From Bryobacteraceae bacterium (GTDB lineage Bacteria; Acidobacteriota; Terriglobia; Bryobacterales; Bryobacteraceae), in contig JAIEPW010000019.1 in the NCBI GenBank assembly GCA_019748195.1, positions 1 to 47,452 of the forward strand: a DNA stretch of 47,452 nucleotides. The letters are read 5' to 3'. Shown piece by piece: positions 8,567 through 17,971 of this stretch (positions are counted from its first letter, which is position 1; the number at the start of each line of letters is the position of its first letter). The notes beneath the pieces were generated by a model, which was not told the origin of the DNA, searched no databases, and saw only the letters and a list, made by a program, of their open reading frames with translations. Position numbers and translations under genes: made by a program.

Positions 8567-9694
8567 GTGTTCTCGTCACGAATCGCGTGGAGCGTCCCGC
8601 CCAACCGCCTGAGCCATGCGCTCGAGGCGCGGAGGGCGGCCGGGCTTGAAATTCTGGATCTCGCGGAATCGAATCCGACGGCAGCGGGGCTCGAGTATCC
8701 GCCGGACCTGCTGGTTGCGCTGGCGGACGCGCGGGCGATGCGCTATGAACCGGAGGCTCGGGGACTGGCCGAGGCGCGGCGTCAGGTTTCGGAAGCGTTC
8801 GGACTGGGCAACCAACTTCTGCTGACTGCCAGCACGAGTGAAGCGTATGCGCTTCTGTTCAAGCTGCTGTGCGATCCGGGAGACGAGGTTGTGGTTCCCC
8901 GCCCCTCTTATCCGCTGTTCGAATACCTGGCGCAACTGGAATGCGTAGCCGCGAAACAATACCCGCTGTTCCACGATCACGGCTGGCACGTGGATGTCGC
9001 GGCGCTGGGCGCCGCGGTGACGCCGCGCACGCGGGCGATCGTGGTGGTGAATCCCAACAACCCGACAGGGTCCTGCGTGAAGCAGGCGGAACTGGCGGAG
9101 ATTGTCCAAATTGCCGCGCGGCACGATCTGGCGCTCCTCTCCGATGAAGTATTCGCGGCGTATCCCCTGGACCCGCCGTCCGACGCAGTGCGCACGCTGC
9201 ACGATTGCGGAGCGCCGCTCGCGTTCTGCCTGGGAGGATTGTCCAAATATGCAGCATTGCCGCAATTGAAGCTGGGCTGGATCGCCGCCAGCGGGGAGAG
9301 GGCCGCCGCGGCGATGTCGCGCCTGGAGTGGATCGCGGACACGTATCTCTCCGTCGGATCGCCGGTGCAGTGGGCGCTCGCAACCTTGCTGAAGGGGACG
9401 GAGGGGGTGCGGGAGCAGATCCGGGCGCGCACGCGGGACAATCTGGCATTGCTGCAAACCGCGGTTCGAGATTCGGCGATGCGGGTGTTGCCGGTGGAAG
9501 CGGGCTGGTACGCGACGCTGCGCGCGCCGCACACGCGATCCGAGGAGGAATGGATCCTGCATCTGCTGGATCGCGGCGTATGGTGCCAGCCGGGCCACTT
9601 TTTCGACTTCGAGGCCGAGCCCTACCTGGTGCTCAGTCTGTTGACGGAGCCCGCGACTTTCGGCGAGGGCGTATCGCGGATCGTCAGCTCCTGA
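8567..9694 (+). CDS. PLP-dependent class I/II aminotransferase
   Basis: The protein has 375 residues from GTG 8567. The fold-type I landmarks are present: 'LTASTSEAYALLFKLLCDPGDEVVVPRPSYPLF' (cofactor phosphate cup), 'VVVNPNNPTGSCV' (Asn contacting the PLP ring), 'LALLSDEVFAAY' (Asp pairing with the pyridine nitrogen) and 'CLGGLSKYAALPQLKLGW' (PLP Schiff-base lysine in S-K). It resembles the aspartate/alanine aminotransferase branch (MalY/PatB and AspC relatives). Substrate choice cannot be predicted. The gene ends 11 bp inside the convergent SDR gene (overlap 9684-9694), so both stop codons share the same 11 bp. Confidence 0.92.
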   Translation: MFSSRIAWSVPPNRLSHALEARRAAGLEILDLAESNPTAAGLEYPPDLLVALADARAMRYEPEARGLAEARRQVSEAFGLGNQLLLTASTSEAYALLFKLLCDPGDEVVVPRPSYPLFEYLAQLECVAAKQYPLFHDHGWHVDVAALGAAVTPRTRAIVVVNPNNPTGSCVKQAELAEIVQIAARHDLALLSDEVFAAYPLDPPSDAVRTLHDCGAPLAFCLGGLSKYAALPQLKLGWIAASGERAAAAMSRLEWIADTYLSVGSPVQWALATLLKGTEGVREQIRARTRDNLALLQTAVRDSAMRVLPVEAGWYATLRAPHTRSEEEWILHLLDRGVWCQPGHFFDFEAEPYLVLSLLTEPATFGEGVSRIVSS

Positions 9695-10538
9695 CGACGC
9701 GGCGCAGAGTGGAAGCCGTATCCGGGTTCGTGCCGCTGACGATCTGCTCCGCCCGCGCCATCACCGCGGATGCATAATGCGGGTGCGTGAGCACATAGAG
9801 CTTGCGAGTCCGGATGGCTTCGAGGACCTGATCGGCGACCTCCGAGGGGTCGAGTCCGGCGCTGACCGCCCGCAAGTAGCCCTCTTCGAGCTGGGCCTGG
9901 AGGTCCGGCTTGAGCGCGGGCGCGCCGGCGGACGAGGCGCGGCGGATCTCTGCTTCGACGATCGCGGTTCTGACAAAGGCGGGGCACAGAACGGATGCGC
10001 TGACACGTGACCCGGCGAGGATCAGATCATGGTACAGGCTTTCGGTGAGGGTCACCACGGCGTGCTTGGAAGCATGGTAAGCAGCGCCATGCGGCATGGA
10101 GAGCAGGCCCGCCATGGAAGCGGTGTTCACGACATGACCCTCTTCGCCGGAGGCGAGCATTCGCGGCACGAAGGCGCGGATGCCGTGGATCACACCCCAA
10201 AGGTTGACGCCAAGGACGCGCTCCCAATCGGCGGCCGCGAGCTCCCAACAAGGAGCGAAGGGACCTCCGATGCCGGCATTGTTGCAGAGGATGTGAACCG
10301 CGCCGAAGGCATCGTAGGCGCGGCTTGCCAGGGCCTCCAGGTCGCCGGAGACGGCGACATCGGCGCGGACCGCGATCGCCGGTGCGCCGATGTTCCGCGC
10401 GGCGCGGCCGGCCCCCCCTGCGTCGGTGTCCGCCAGCACCAGGCGCATTCCCTCGCGCGCGAAACGCTGCGCCAGGGCCAGGCCGATACCGCTGGCGGCG
10501 CCGGTAACAACAGCCACTTTTCCCGCGAAATCGTTCAT
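9684..10538 (-). CDS. Short-chain dehydrogenase/reductase
   Basis: The protein has 284 residues from ATG 10538 (MNDFAGKVAVVTGAASGIG). Classical SDR motifs are all present: cofactor glycine motif TGAASGIG at residues 13-20, 'LCNNAG' (NNAG structural motif), the catalytic serine in 'VNTASMAGLLSMPHG' and YHASK (Tyr-x3-Lys). An acidic/arginine balance after the first beta strand ('LVLADTD') favours NAD(H). The C-terminal extension of about 60 residues ('GLDPSEVADQVLEAIRTRKLYVLTHPH') is usual for SDRs of unknown substrate. The frame stays open upstream to 10661, but that would run into the divergent peptidase gene and has no ribosome-binding signal. The divergent gap is 22 bp. Confidence 0.92.
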   Translation of the reverse strand: MNDFAGKVAVVTGAASGIGLALAQRFAREGMRLVLADTDAGGAGRAARNIGAPAIAVRADVAVSGDLEALASRAYDAFGAVHILCNNAGIGGPFAPCWELAAADWERVLGVNLWGVIHGIRAFVPRMLASGEEGHVVNTASMAGLLSMPHGAAYHASKHAVVTLTESLYHDLILAGSRVSASVLCPAFVRTAIVEAEIRRASSAGAPALKPDLQAQLEEGYLRAVSAGLDPSEVADQVLEAIRTRKLYVLTHPHYASAVMARAEQIVSGTNPDTASTLRRVVRS

Positions 10539-10560
10539 TACCGGAGTATGATCGAAAGTT

Positions 10561-12966
10561 ATGCTCCTACGCTCGACCGCCGCAGGCGTGCTTTGCGCCG
10601 TGCTGCTTCCGCAAAACCTCCCGGCGCAGAAGAGATTCGCGCTGACGATCGACAACATCATGCGGGGGCCCGTGCTGGTGGGTTATGAGCCCGCCAACCC
10701 ACGCTGGTCCGGCGACGGGCAGAGAATCTACTTCCAGTGGAAGCAGGCTTCCGATCCGATCGCCAAGCCGCCGGATACCTACGTCGTCGGCCGCGACGGC
10801 GCGGGGCTTCGCAAGCTTACGGAGGAGGAGGCCCGCCAGGCGCCTCCGCAGGGCGGCGTGTACACGCGCGATCGCAAGCGTCAGATTTATTCGCGGGACG
10901 GCGACCTGTTCCTATACGACTATGCCTCCGACCAACTTCGACGGCTGACGCGGACGGGCGACGCGGAGTCGAATCCGCGGTTCACGCAGGATGAGCAAAA
11001 GGTCGCATTCACCCGGGGCGGCAATCTCTACGTGCTGTCCCTGTCCGACGGATTTCTGGAGCAAATGACGGACATTCGCGCGGCCGCGGCGGGAGCGCCG
11101 CTCGCCGGCGGCGGAGCGGCCCGCGATCCATTCCGCACCGCGCAGCAGATGCTGACCGAATCCCGCGATCGCGAGGAGAAAGGCACCGACAGCCAGGAGT
11201 TCCTGAAAAAGGAAGAGCAGGAGCTGCTGGCGATCGTGAAGGAACGCGCGCAAATTCGCGAGGAAAACGAAGCGCGGCGCAAGAAAGAGAATCCGCGGAA
11301 ACCGTTCACCCTGCAGCCGCGGCAGTCCGTGGCAGGGCTGCAACTGACCCCGGACGGCGCAAGCGTGGTGGCGCTGATCGCGGAAACGGACGCGAAGACG
11401 AAGTCCACGGTGGTTCCCAATTACGTCACCGAAGACGGCTACACGGCGAATCTGCCGACCCGCAACAAGGTGGGCGACATCCAGGGCAAGACCCGCCTGG
11501 CGATCCTGAGCGTGGAAACGGGCGAGGTGAAGTGGGTGGATCACGGACAAAAGCTCGCGCCCGAGAGCGAAGGCAAGCCTCCGCGCGACCGCGAGGTCCA
11601 GATGCAGATGCCGGTATGGAGCGAGGACGGATCGAAGGCGGTGCTGGCGGCGCGCGCGGCCGACAACAAGGATCGCTGGATTCTGGCGCTGGACCCGGCC
11701 AGCGGCAAGACGCGCGTGCTGTTCGCGGATCATGACGATGCGTGGCTGAACGGACCCGGCGCGCAGACGCTGGGCTGGCTGAAGGACAACTCCGGCGTTT
11801 ACTTTCAAAGCGAGCGGGACGGCTGGTCCCACTTGTATACGGTTTCGTTCGACGGCGGCGCGCCCCGGCAACTTACCTCGGGACGGTTCGAAGTGACCGA
11901 TGTGGATCTGTCCAGGGACGGCCGCATGTTCTGGATCACCACCAGCGAGGCGAGCCTGCACGAGCGGCACGTGTACACGATCCCGGTGACGGGAGGCGCG
12001 AAGACGCGTTACACAACGCTGCCCGGACGTCATGCGTGGACGCTGTCGCCCGACGAGACCTGGACGGCCAACCTGTATTCGTTCACCACCAGGCCGACGG
12101 AGTTGTACGCCGCGGAGGCGAAGCCGAATGCGGCGTGGAAGCAGTTGACCTCGTCGCCCACCCCGGAGTGGAAGGAGTACAACTGGACCGAAGGCCAGAT
12201 GGTCGAGATCCCGGCGAGGGACGGCGTGAAGGTTCCGGCGCAGTTCTTCAAACCCGCGAACTTCCGCAAGGGCGGTCCGGCGGTGATCTTCGTGCATGGC
12301 GCGGGCTACGCGCAGAACGTCCACCGGTGGTGGGCGAGCTACTACCGCGAGTACATGTTCCATCACTTCCTGGTGGAGAACGGGTATGCGGTGCTGAATA
12401 TCGACTACCGCGCGTCGTCGGGATACGGGCGCGACTGGCGCACGGCGATCTACCGGCACATGGGCGGCAAGGACCTGGACGATCACGTCGACGGCGCCAA
12501 GTGGCTGGCCTCGCAACACGGCGTGGATCCCAAGCGAATCGGAATTTACGGCGGCAGCTACGGCGGCTTCCTCACGCTGATGGCGCTGTTCACGCAGCCG
12601 GATTTCTTCGCGGCGGGGGCGGCGCTGCGCCCGGTGACCGACTGGGCGCATTACAACCATCCCTACACGGCGAACATCCTGAACCTGCCGCAGACCGACA
12701 CCGAGGCGTACCGCAAGTCCTCGCCGATCTATCACGCGCAGGGGCTGAAGGGCGCGCTGCTGATCGCGCACGGCATGATCGACGTGAACGTTCACTACCA
12801 GGACAGCGTGCGGCTGGTGCAGCGGCTGATCGAGCTGGGCAAGGAGAACTGGGAGTTCGCCTCCTATCCGGTGGAGGATCATGGCTTCGTGCAGCCGTCG
12901 AGCTGGGCGGATGAGTACAAGCGTATCTTCAAGCTGTTTGAGCAGAACCTGAAAGGTAACCGGTAG
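10561..12966 (+). CDS. S9-family prolyl oligopeptidase / DPP-IV-like peptidase
   Basis: The protein has 801 residues. A short hydrophobic N terminus ending in Pro-Ala-Gln suggests export to the periplasm. Residues about 30-560 form a beta-propeller of WD40-like blades ('NPRWSGDGQRIYFQW', 'SNPRFTQDEQKVAF'), with a charged helical insertion at about 200-250. The C-terminal alpha/beta hydrolase domain holds the triad S666 (GGSYGG), D741 (GMIDVNVH) and H774 (VEDHGF). Members of this family cleave short peptides, often after proline. The gene is followed after 56 bp by a TonB-dependent receptor. A role in digesting peptides taken up across the outer membrane fits that neighbour but is inference. 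Confidence 0.93.
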   Translation: MLLRSTAAGVLCAVLLPQNLPAQKRFALTIDNIMRGPVLVGYEPANPRWSGDGQRIYFQWKQASDPIAKPPDTYVVGRDGAGLRKLTEEEARQAPPQGGVYTRDRKRQIYSRDGDLFLYDYASDQLRRLTRTGDAESNPRFTQDEQKVAFTRGGNLYVLSLSDGFLEQMTDIRAAAAGAPLAGGGAARDPFRTAQQMLTESRDREEKGTDSQEFLKKEEQELLAIVKERAQIREENEARRKKENPRKPFTLQPRQSVAGLQLTPDGASVVALIAETDAKTKSTVVPNYVTEDGYTANLPTRNKVGDIQGKTRLAILSVETGEVKWVDHGQKLAPESEGKPPRDREVQMQMPVWSEDGSKAVLAARAADNKDRWILALDPASGKTRVLFADHDDAWLNGPGAQTLGWLKDNSGVYFQSERDGWSHLYTVSFDGGAPRQLTSGRFEVTDVDLSRDGRMFWITTSEASLHERHVYTIPVTGGAKTRYTTLPGRHAWTLSPDETWTANLYSFTTRPTELYAAEAKPNAAWKQLTSSPTPEWKEYNWTEGQMVEIPARDGVKVPAQFFKPANFRKGGPAVIFVHGAGYAQNVHRWWASYYREYMFHHFLVENGYAVLNIDYRASSGYGRDWRTAIYRHMGGKDLDDHVDGAKWLASQHGVDPKRIGIYGGSYGGFLTLMALFTQPDFFAAGAALRPVTDWAHYNHPYTANILNLPQTDTEAYRKSSPIYHAQGLKGALLIAHGMIDVNVHYQDSVRLVQRLIELGKENWEFASYPVEDHGFVQPSSWADEYKRIFKLFEQNLKGNR

Positions 12967-13022
12967 CGCATCTTCCGCGTTATCCTGGATTCAGTTACAA
13001 ACAAGCTTCAGGGAGGCTACAC

Positions 13023-15875
13023 ATGCCTAAGGCAACCTTCGCGGTTGTACTGGTGGTTCTCGCCGTACTTGCGCCGGCACTCTTCGGACAATCGGCTGCG
13101 ATCAATGGACAAATTGAAGGAGCGGTTACGGATCCAACGGGGGCGCTGATTCCCGGAGCGAAAGTCACCGCGGAGAACTTGGAAACCGGCTATCGCCGGG
13201 AAGTGGTGACGGGCGACGAAGGGTTATACCGCATTCCGGTGCTGCCGCTCGGCACTTACAGGATCAGCGTGGAAGCGGGCGGCTTCCGTCCATACCGGCG
13301 GGAAGGCGTGGTGATCAGCGCGGGCGCCATCGCCACGGTGAACGTGGCGATGCAGGTGGGCAACGCCGAAACGGTGGTCACGGTGACGGACGCGGCGAAC
13401 TTCACCGAGCCGGCGCGCACCGATTTCGGATCCACGCTGAGTTCGAAGTTCGTGTCGAACCTGCCGCTGGTGTCGCGGAACCCCTACAACTTCATCCTGG
13501 TGCAGCCGAACGTGACGGGCCGCCCGAACACGGAGTTCGGCGTGCCGCGCAAGGTGTCGGCGAACGGCTTCAACAATCGCATCAACTACCAGATCGACGG
13601 CAACAACAACGTGCAAAGCGATCGCGCGGGCATCCGTCTGATCCCCATCTCCAATTCCTTCGTGCAGGAAGTGCAGCAGGTATCCAACGGCTACGCCGCG
13701 GAGTTCGGAAACAGCGTGGGCACGGTGTTCAACACGATCACCAAGTCGGGCACCAATCAGTTGCACGGCGAGGGATCGTACATCTTCCGCCGCACCAACT
13801 TCAGCGCGCGTCCCGCGCTGCTGGCGTTCAACCGGCCGACGCCGGAGACGAACGTGGACTCCTTCCTGGGATCGCTGGGCGGGCCGGTGGTGAAGGACAA
13901 GGTCTTTTTCTACGGCGCCTACGAGTATGTGAAGCGCGACCTGCCGAATCCGGTAACGGCCGCGCCGTCGGTGATCGCCGCCGTCGGACTGCCGGCGGAG
14001 TTCGCCAACGCCATCCCCTTCGCGCAGAAGGTGCAGTTTTTCTTCGTGCGCGGTGATATCCAATTGACCCAGAACAACCGGCTGGCGCTTCGCTTCAACG
14101 GCCACCGCAACGATTCGCCCTTCAACGGCGCACCGGCGCTGGGCGTGATCACCCGCACGTACAACTTCGTCGACCGCTCCTACGTCGGCGCGGCACAGTT
14201 GATCTCGGCTCTTGGGCCCTCGCTGGTGAACGAGTTCCGGATGCAGATCCCGCTGCGGGATCAGCAGCAGCAGCGGTTTGAAGCATCGGGCACCGGCCCG
14301 GCGATCGCGATTCCGAACCAGATCCTGTTCGGCGGTCCGGAAACGGTGGGCTTCCAATATCGCGAGATGGCGCCCGAGTTCTCGGAGAACCTGAGCTGGA
14401 ACCGGGGCACGCACGCGTTCAAGTTCGGGGTGAACTACCGCGCGCTGCGCGACACGCAAACGCAGGCGGTGTTCGCCCGCTATACCTTCCCTACCGTGCA
14501 GTCGTATCTGGATGCGCGCGACGGACGCAATCCGCGGGGTTATACCAACTTCACGCAGACGCTGGGCGAGCCCAGCATCCAGTACAACTCCAACTTCTGG
14601 AACTTCTACGCGCAGGATTCCTGGAAGCTGCGGCCCAACATCACGTTGTCCTACGGAGTTCGCTATGACCTGTTCCGGATGCCCCAGGCCAATGAACAGG
14701 CGGCCTACGAACCGTCGCGGGACTTCAAGGTGGACCGCAACAACTTCGCGCCGCGCATCGCGCTGGCATGGGGGATCGGCAAGGAGCAGAAGACCGTGAT
14801 CCGGGCGTCGACGGGCTTTTTCTACGACGCGCCGCAGACCGACATTTACCGCCGGGCGCTGCTCAACATCGGTACGCCGATCTTCTTCAACGTGAGCACG
14901 GGTCCCACGGCGTCGTTCGCGCCGGCCTATCCGAACGTGTTCACCAGCATTCCCAGCGGCCTGACGTTCGGGCTGCAGGACATAACCGGGATCAGCCCGG
15001 ATTTCCGCAACCTGTATTCCTACAACGCCAATCTCTCAATCACGCGGCAGTTGACCAGCGACATGCTGCTCTCGGCGACGTACCTGTACACCAAGGGCAC
15101 GGGGCTGCCGGTGTACCGCAACGTCAACCTGATCCCCGGCGGGAACCGGCTGGCGGACGGACGCCCGATCTTCGGGACCGGCCGCATCGACACGCGGTTC
15201 AACAACATTTCGCTGGCCGAATCGGTGGGAAATTCGGTGTACAACGGCCTGACGGTCACCTTGAACAAACGCTTCAGCCGGGGATTCGAGGGGTTTGCGT
15301 CCTATACCTGGGCGCACTCCATTGACGACGCTCCGGAACAGAACAACATCGATTCCGGCGCGTTCTGGCTATCCGACGTTTCGAATCGCAGCCGGGACCG
15401 CGGCAATTCGCTCAGCGACCGCCGCCATTCCTTCAACGCGAGCGCGGTGTACACGGCCAAGTACGACATTCAGAACGCTGTGGCGCGCAACATCGTGAAC
15501 AACAACCAGCTTTCGTTCTTCTTCCTGGCCATGAGCGGCGATATCTTCAATATCGGCTCCAACCGGATCCTGAACGGCGACAACACCGCAGTAACGGCGT
15601 TCCAGCGCCCGCTCTTCATCGGCCGCAACACCTATCGCGGGCCGCGGACCGTGCAACTGGATATGCGCTATAGCCGCATCTTCCCGATCAAGGACCGCTT
15701 CCGGCCGGAATTCTTCGCTGAGTTCACGAACCTGTTCAACCGGACCAACGTGACCGCGGTGAACAGCAACGCTTCGGTGGATGTAAACGGGGCGATCACG
15801 ACAGCTCCTTCGTTCGCCTGGACGGGAGCCCTGGATCAGCGGCTGATGCAGCTCGGCCTCCGGGTGACTTTCTAA
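13023..15875 (+). CDS. TonB-dependent receptor, carboxypeptidase-regulatory-domain (Oar-like) type
   Basis: The protein is a 950-residue outer-membrane protein. A signal peptide (1-23) precedes a carboxypeptidase-regulatory-like beta-sandwich (about 28-115, 'GQIEGAVTDPTGALIPGAKVTAENLETG'), a plug-like region (about 125-250) and a long barrel ending in 'LMQLGLRVTF' with a terminal phenylalanine, the signature needed for BAM-dependent insertion. Acidobacteria carry many such receptors, thought to import oligosaccharides or peptides with TonB energy. The start ATG 13023 has a strong Shine-Dalgarno (AGGGAGG, 13010-13016) at 6 nt. The stop is 3 bp before the next gene. The N-terminal signalling domain of FecA-type receptors is absent. 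Confidence 0.93.
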   Translation: MPKATFAVVLVVLAVLAPALFGQSAAINGQIEGAVTDPTGALIPGAKVTAENLETGYRREVVTGDEGLYRIPVLPLGTYRISVEAGGFRPYRREGVVISAGAIATVNVAMQVGNAETVVTVTDAANFTEPARTDFGSTLSSKFVSNLPLVSRNPYNFILVQPNVTGRPNTEFGVPRKVSANGFNNRINYQIDGNNNVQSDRAGIRLIPISNSFVQEVQQVSNGYAAEFGNSVGTVFNTITKSGTNQLHGEGSYIFRRTNFSARPALLAFNRPTPETNVDSFLGSLGGPVVKDKVFFYGAYEYVKRDLPNPVTAAPSVIAAVGLPAEFANAIPFAQKVQFFFVRGDIQLTQNNRLALRFNGHRNDSPFNGAPALGVITRTYNFVDRSYVGAAQLISALGPSLVNEFRMQIPLRDQQQQRFEASGTGPAIAIPNQILFGGPETVGFQYREMAPEFSENLSWNRGTHAFKFGVNYRALRDTQTQAVFARYTFPTVQSYLDARDGRNPRGYTNFTQTLGEPSIQYNSNFWNFYAQDSWKLRPNITLSYGVRYDLFRMPQANEQAAYEPSRDFKVDRNNFAPRIALAWGIGKEQKTVIRASTGFFYDAPQTDIYRRALLNIGTPIFFNVSTGPTASFAPAYPNVFTSIPSGLTFGLQDITGISPDFRNLYSYNANLSITRQLTSDMLLSATYLYTKGTGLPVYRNVNLIPGGNRLADGRPIFGTGRIDTRFNNISLAESVGNSVYNGLTVTLNKRFSRGFEGFASYTWAHSIDDAPEQNNIDSGAFWLSDVSNRSRDRGNSLSDRRHSFNASAVYTAKYDIQNAVARNIVNNNQLSFFFLAMSGDIFNIGSNRILNGDNTAVTAFQRPLFIGRNTYRGPRTVQLDMRYSRIFPIKDRFRPEFFAEFTNLFNRTNVTAVNSNASVDVNGAITTAPSFAWTGALDQRLMQLGLRVTF

Positions 15876-15878
15876 CGG

Positions 15879-17348
15879 ATGATCGATAAGTTCCCCGCGC
15901 CGGCGTATGAGAAGACGGTTCTCGCGGTCAACTTCGCCGACGCGCAGAAGTACTTTCTGGAAGCCCTGCTGGACATCGACTTCGCCCACGCGGTGATGTT
16001 GAGCGAGCAGGGAATGCTGAGCCGGGAGGAGGCTCGCGCGGTACTGCGCGGCCTCCGTTCCATCGACACCGGAGAACTGCGCGGGGCCGCCTACGACGGT
16101 TCGGTGGAGGATTTCTTTTTCTATGTGGAGCGCGAGCTGAAGCGGCATTGCGACCCCGACATCGCGGGCAAGCTGCATACGGCGCGCAGCCGCAACGACA
16201 TCGACATCACCTTGTACCGGATGCGGATCCGGACAGAGCTGCTGGATCTGCATCGGCGAATCCGCGAAGCCGCCGGGGCGCTGCTGCTGATGGCGGATGA
16301 GCATCGCGGCACGGTGATGCCGGCCCATACGCACACGCAGCCCGCGCAGCCCACCACGCTCGCGCACTACCTGTGCGCGGCGATCGAATGTTTTGAACGC
16401 GATCTGGGACGGATTGAGAACGCCTTCGCCACCGTGAACCGCAATCCGCTCGGCTCCTGCGCCATCACCACCACCGGCTTTCCCATCAACCGGCATCGCA
16501 CGGCGGACCTGCTGGGCTTTGAAGGCCTGCAATTGAATTCCTATGGTTCCATCGCGGCGGTGGACTATATCGCAGAGTCGGCGTCCGTGGTGGCCGTGTC
16601 GCTAGTGAACCTGGGCAAGCTGGTTCAGGACTTTCTGTTGTGGTGCACGGCCGAGTTCGGATATTTCCGCCTGGCGGGCGGTTTCGTGCAGATTTCCAGC
16701 ATCATGCCGCAGAAGCGGAATCCGGTGGCGCTGGAGCACACGCGCATCCTGGCCAGCCGGGGGCTGGGCGAAGCGCAGGCCCTGCTGACGGCGCTGCACA
16801 ACACGCCGTTCGGGGACATCGTGGATAGCGAGGATGACCTGCAGCCGCTGATCTTCCTGATGTTCGAGGACGCCGCGCGAGCCTGGACGTTGTTCGGCGC
16901 GGCCTGCACCGGTATCCAGGTGGATCGCGAACTGCTGCGGCAGCGAGCCGCGCGCCGGTTCCTGACCGTCACCGAGCTCGCCGATACGCTGGTGCGGGAG
17001 GAGCAGATCAGCTTCCATGAGGCGCATGGGATCGTTTCGCAGGCGGTGAACGCGAATCGCGCGGACGATTCGGCGGAGCGGATGGTGCGGGACGTGATCG
17101 CCGGCGCGCCGGCGGTGCTGGGGCGGGAATTGAGGACGGCGCCGGGAGTTCTTTTCCAGGCGCTGGATCCCGCTCATTTCGTTGAGATCCGCAATATACC
17201 CGGGGGGCCGGGGCCGGCGGCGATCGCCCAACAGATCGAGGGGCTCCGGCTGGCGCTGGACGGGCATGGCCGCTGGCTGGATTTCAAGGCCGCGCACCTG
17301 GCGGCCTGCAAGCAGCGGCTGCGGGCGGCGGTTCAGGGCGTTTGCTAG
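15879..17348 (+). CDS. argH: Argininosuccinate lyase-like protein (fumarase/aspartase superfamily)
   Basis: The protein has 489 residues. Superfamily signatures match argininosuccinate lyase best: 'HTARSRND' (substrate-binding), 'THTQPAQPTTLAHYL' (catalytic histidine region) and 'SSIMPQKRNPVALEH' (mobile serine loop). The canonical enzyme cleaves argininosuccinate to arginine and fumarate. The N terminus ('MIDKFPAPAYEKTVLAVNFADAQKYFLEALLDIDF') departs from the usual 'WGGRF' opening, so this may be a paralog acting on another amino-acid conjugate. It starts 3 bp after the TonB-dependent receptor stop, with no promoter between, and 10 bp precede the DUF4230 gene. No other arginine-biosynthesis gene is nearby. 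The chemistry class is secure; the substrate is less so. Confidence 0.82.
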   Translation: MIDKFPAPAYEKTVLAVNFADAQKYFLEALLDIDFAHAVMLSEQGMLSREEARAVLRGLRSIDTGELRGAAYDGSVEDFFFYVERELKRHCDPDIAGKLHTARSRNDIDITLYRMRIRTELLDLHRRIREAAGALLLMADEHRGTVMPAHTHTQPAQPTTLAHYLCAAIECFERDLGRIENAFATVNRNPLGSCAITTTGFPINRHRTADLLGFEGLQLNSYGSIAAVDYIAESASVVAVSLVNLGKLVQDFLLWCTAEFGYFRLAGGFVQISSIMPQKRNPVALEHTRILASRGLGEAQALLTALHNTPFGDIVDSEDDLQPLIFLMFEDAARAWTLFGAACTGIQVDRELLRQRAARRFLTVTELADTLVREEQISFHEAHGIVSQAVNANRADDSAERMVRDVIAGAPAVLGRELRTAPGVLFQALDPAHFVEIRNIPGGPGPAAIAQQIEGLRLALDGHGRWLDFKAAHLAACKQRLRAAVQGVC

Positions 17349-17358
17349 AATCGGCCCA

Positions 17359-17937
17359 GTGAGCCGTGGTCGTTGGTTGAAGGTGCTCGCGCTACTGGCA
17401 GTCCTACTGGCAGCCGGCGCGTTGCTGTTTCGCCCCTGGCGGCGGCCGGCGCTCGATCCCCCCGCCGTGGTTCGCCAGATTCAGGCGCTGCAGGAGCTGG
17501 CCACCGTGCGATACCGAATCGAGAAGGTCGTCGGACTGGAGGAACAGAAGTATCCGGTGGGGGCTGAAAAACTGCTGATTGTGGTGCAGGCGGACGTCCG
17601 GGCGGGCATCGATTTGGCTGGGGTGCGCGCCGAACAGGTGCGGATCGATGGCGCGGACACACTGCGCGTCCACCTTCCCGATCCCCGGATTCTGAGCGTC
17701 GCCATCGACGAGAAGGCGACCAAGGTATGGGATCGGCGGATCACCTGGTGGACCCCCTGGGTGCCCTTTAGCCCGGACCTGGAGCAGAAAGCGAGGCTCG
17801 CGGCGCTGGGTTCGGTGGAACAGGCGGCACGGGAAATGGGCATTCTGCGGCAGGCTCGCGACAACGCGGAACGAAGCCTGCGAAGCCTCTTCCAATCGAT
17901 GGGCTTCCGCCAAGTGACCTTCGGACCCGTATCGTAA
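17359..17937 (+). CDS. DUF4230 membrane-anchored protein
   Basis: The protein has 192 residues from GTG 17359, 10 bp after the lyase stop. An N-terminal helix (about 7-25, 'LKVLALLAVLLAAGALLF') would anchor it with the rest outside the cytoplasm. The remaining domain ('LQELATVRYRIEKVV', 'VRAGIDLAGVRAEQVRI', 'LRVHLPDPRILSVAID', and a C-terminal helix 'AREMGILRQARDNAERSLRSLFQSMGF') follows the DUF4230 pattern. No enzymatic motif is visible and the family has no established function. Its close spacing suggests cotranscription with the receptor and lyase. Confidence 0.82.
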   Translation: MSRGRWLKVLALLAVLLAAGALLFRPWRRPALDPPAVVRQIQALQELATVRYRIEKVVGLEEQKYPVGAEKLLIVVQADVRAGIDLAGVRAEQVRIDGADTLRVHLPDPRILSVAIDEKATKVWDRRITWWTPWVPFSPDLEQKARLAALGSVEQAAREMGILRQARDNAERSLRSLFQSMGFRQVTFGPVS

Positions 17938-17971
17938 GACACATTGGGGTCCCGCGTGCTGCGTTCCAGGC

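Noticed and set aside
10912..12882. Long minus-strand frame opposite the S9 peptidase
   Set aside because: No domain motif and a shadow composition; the plus-strand peptidase has its full catalytic triad.
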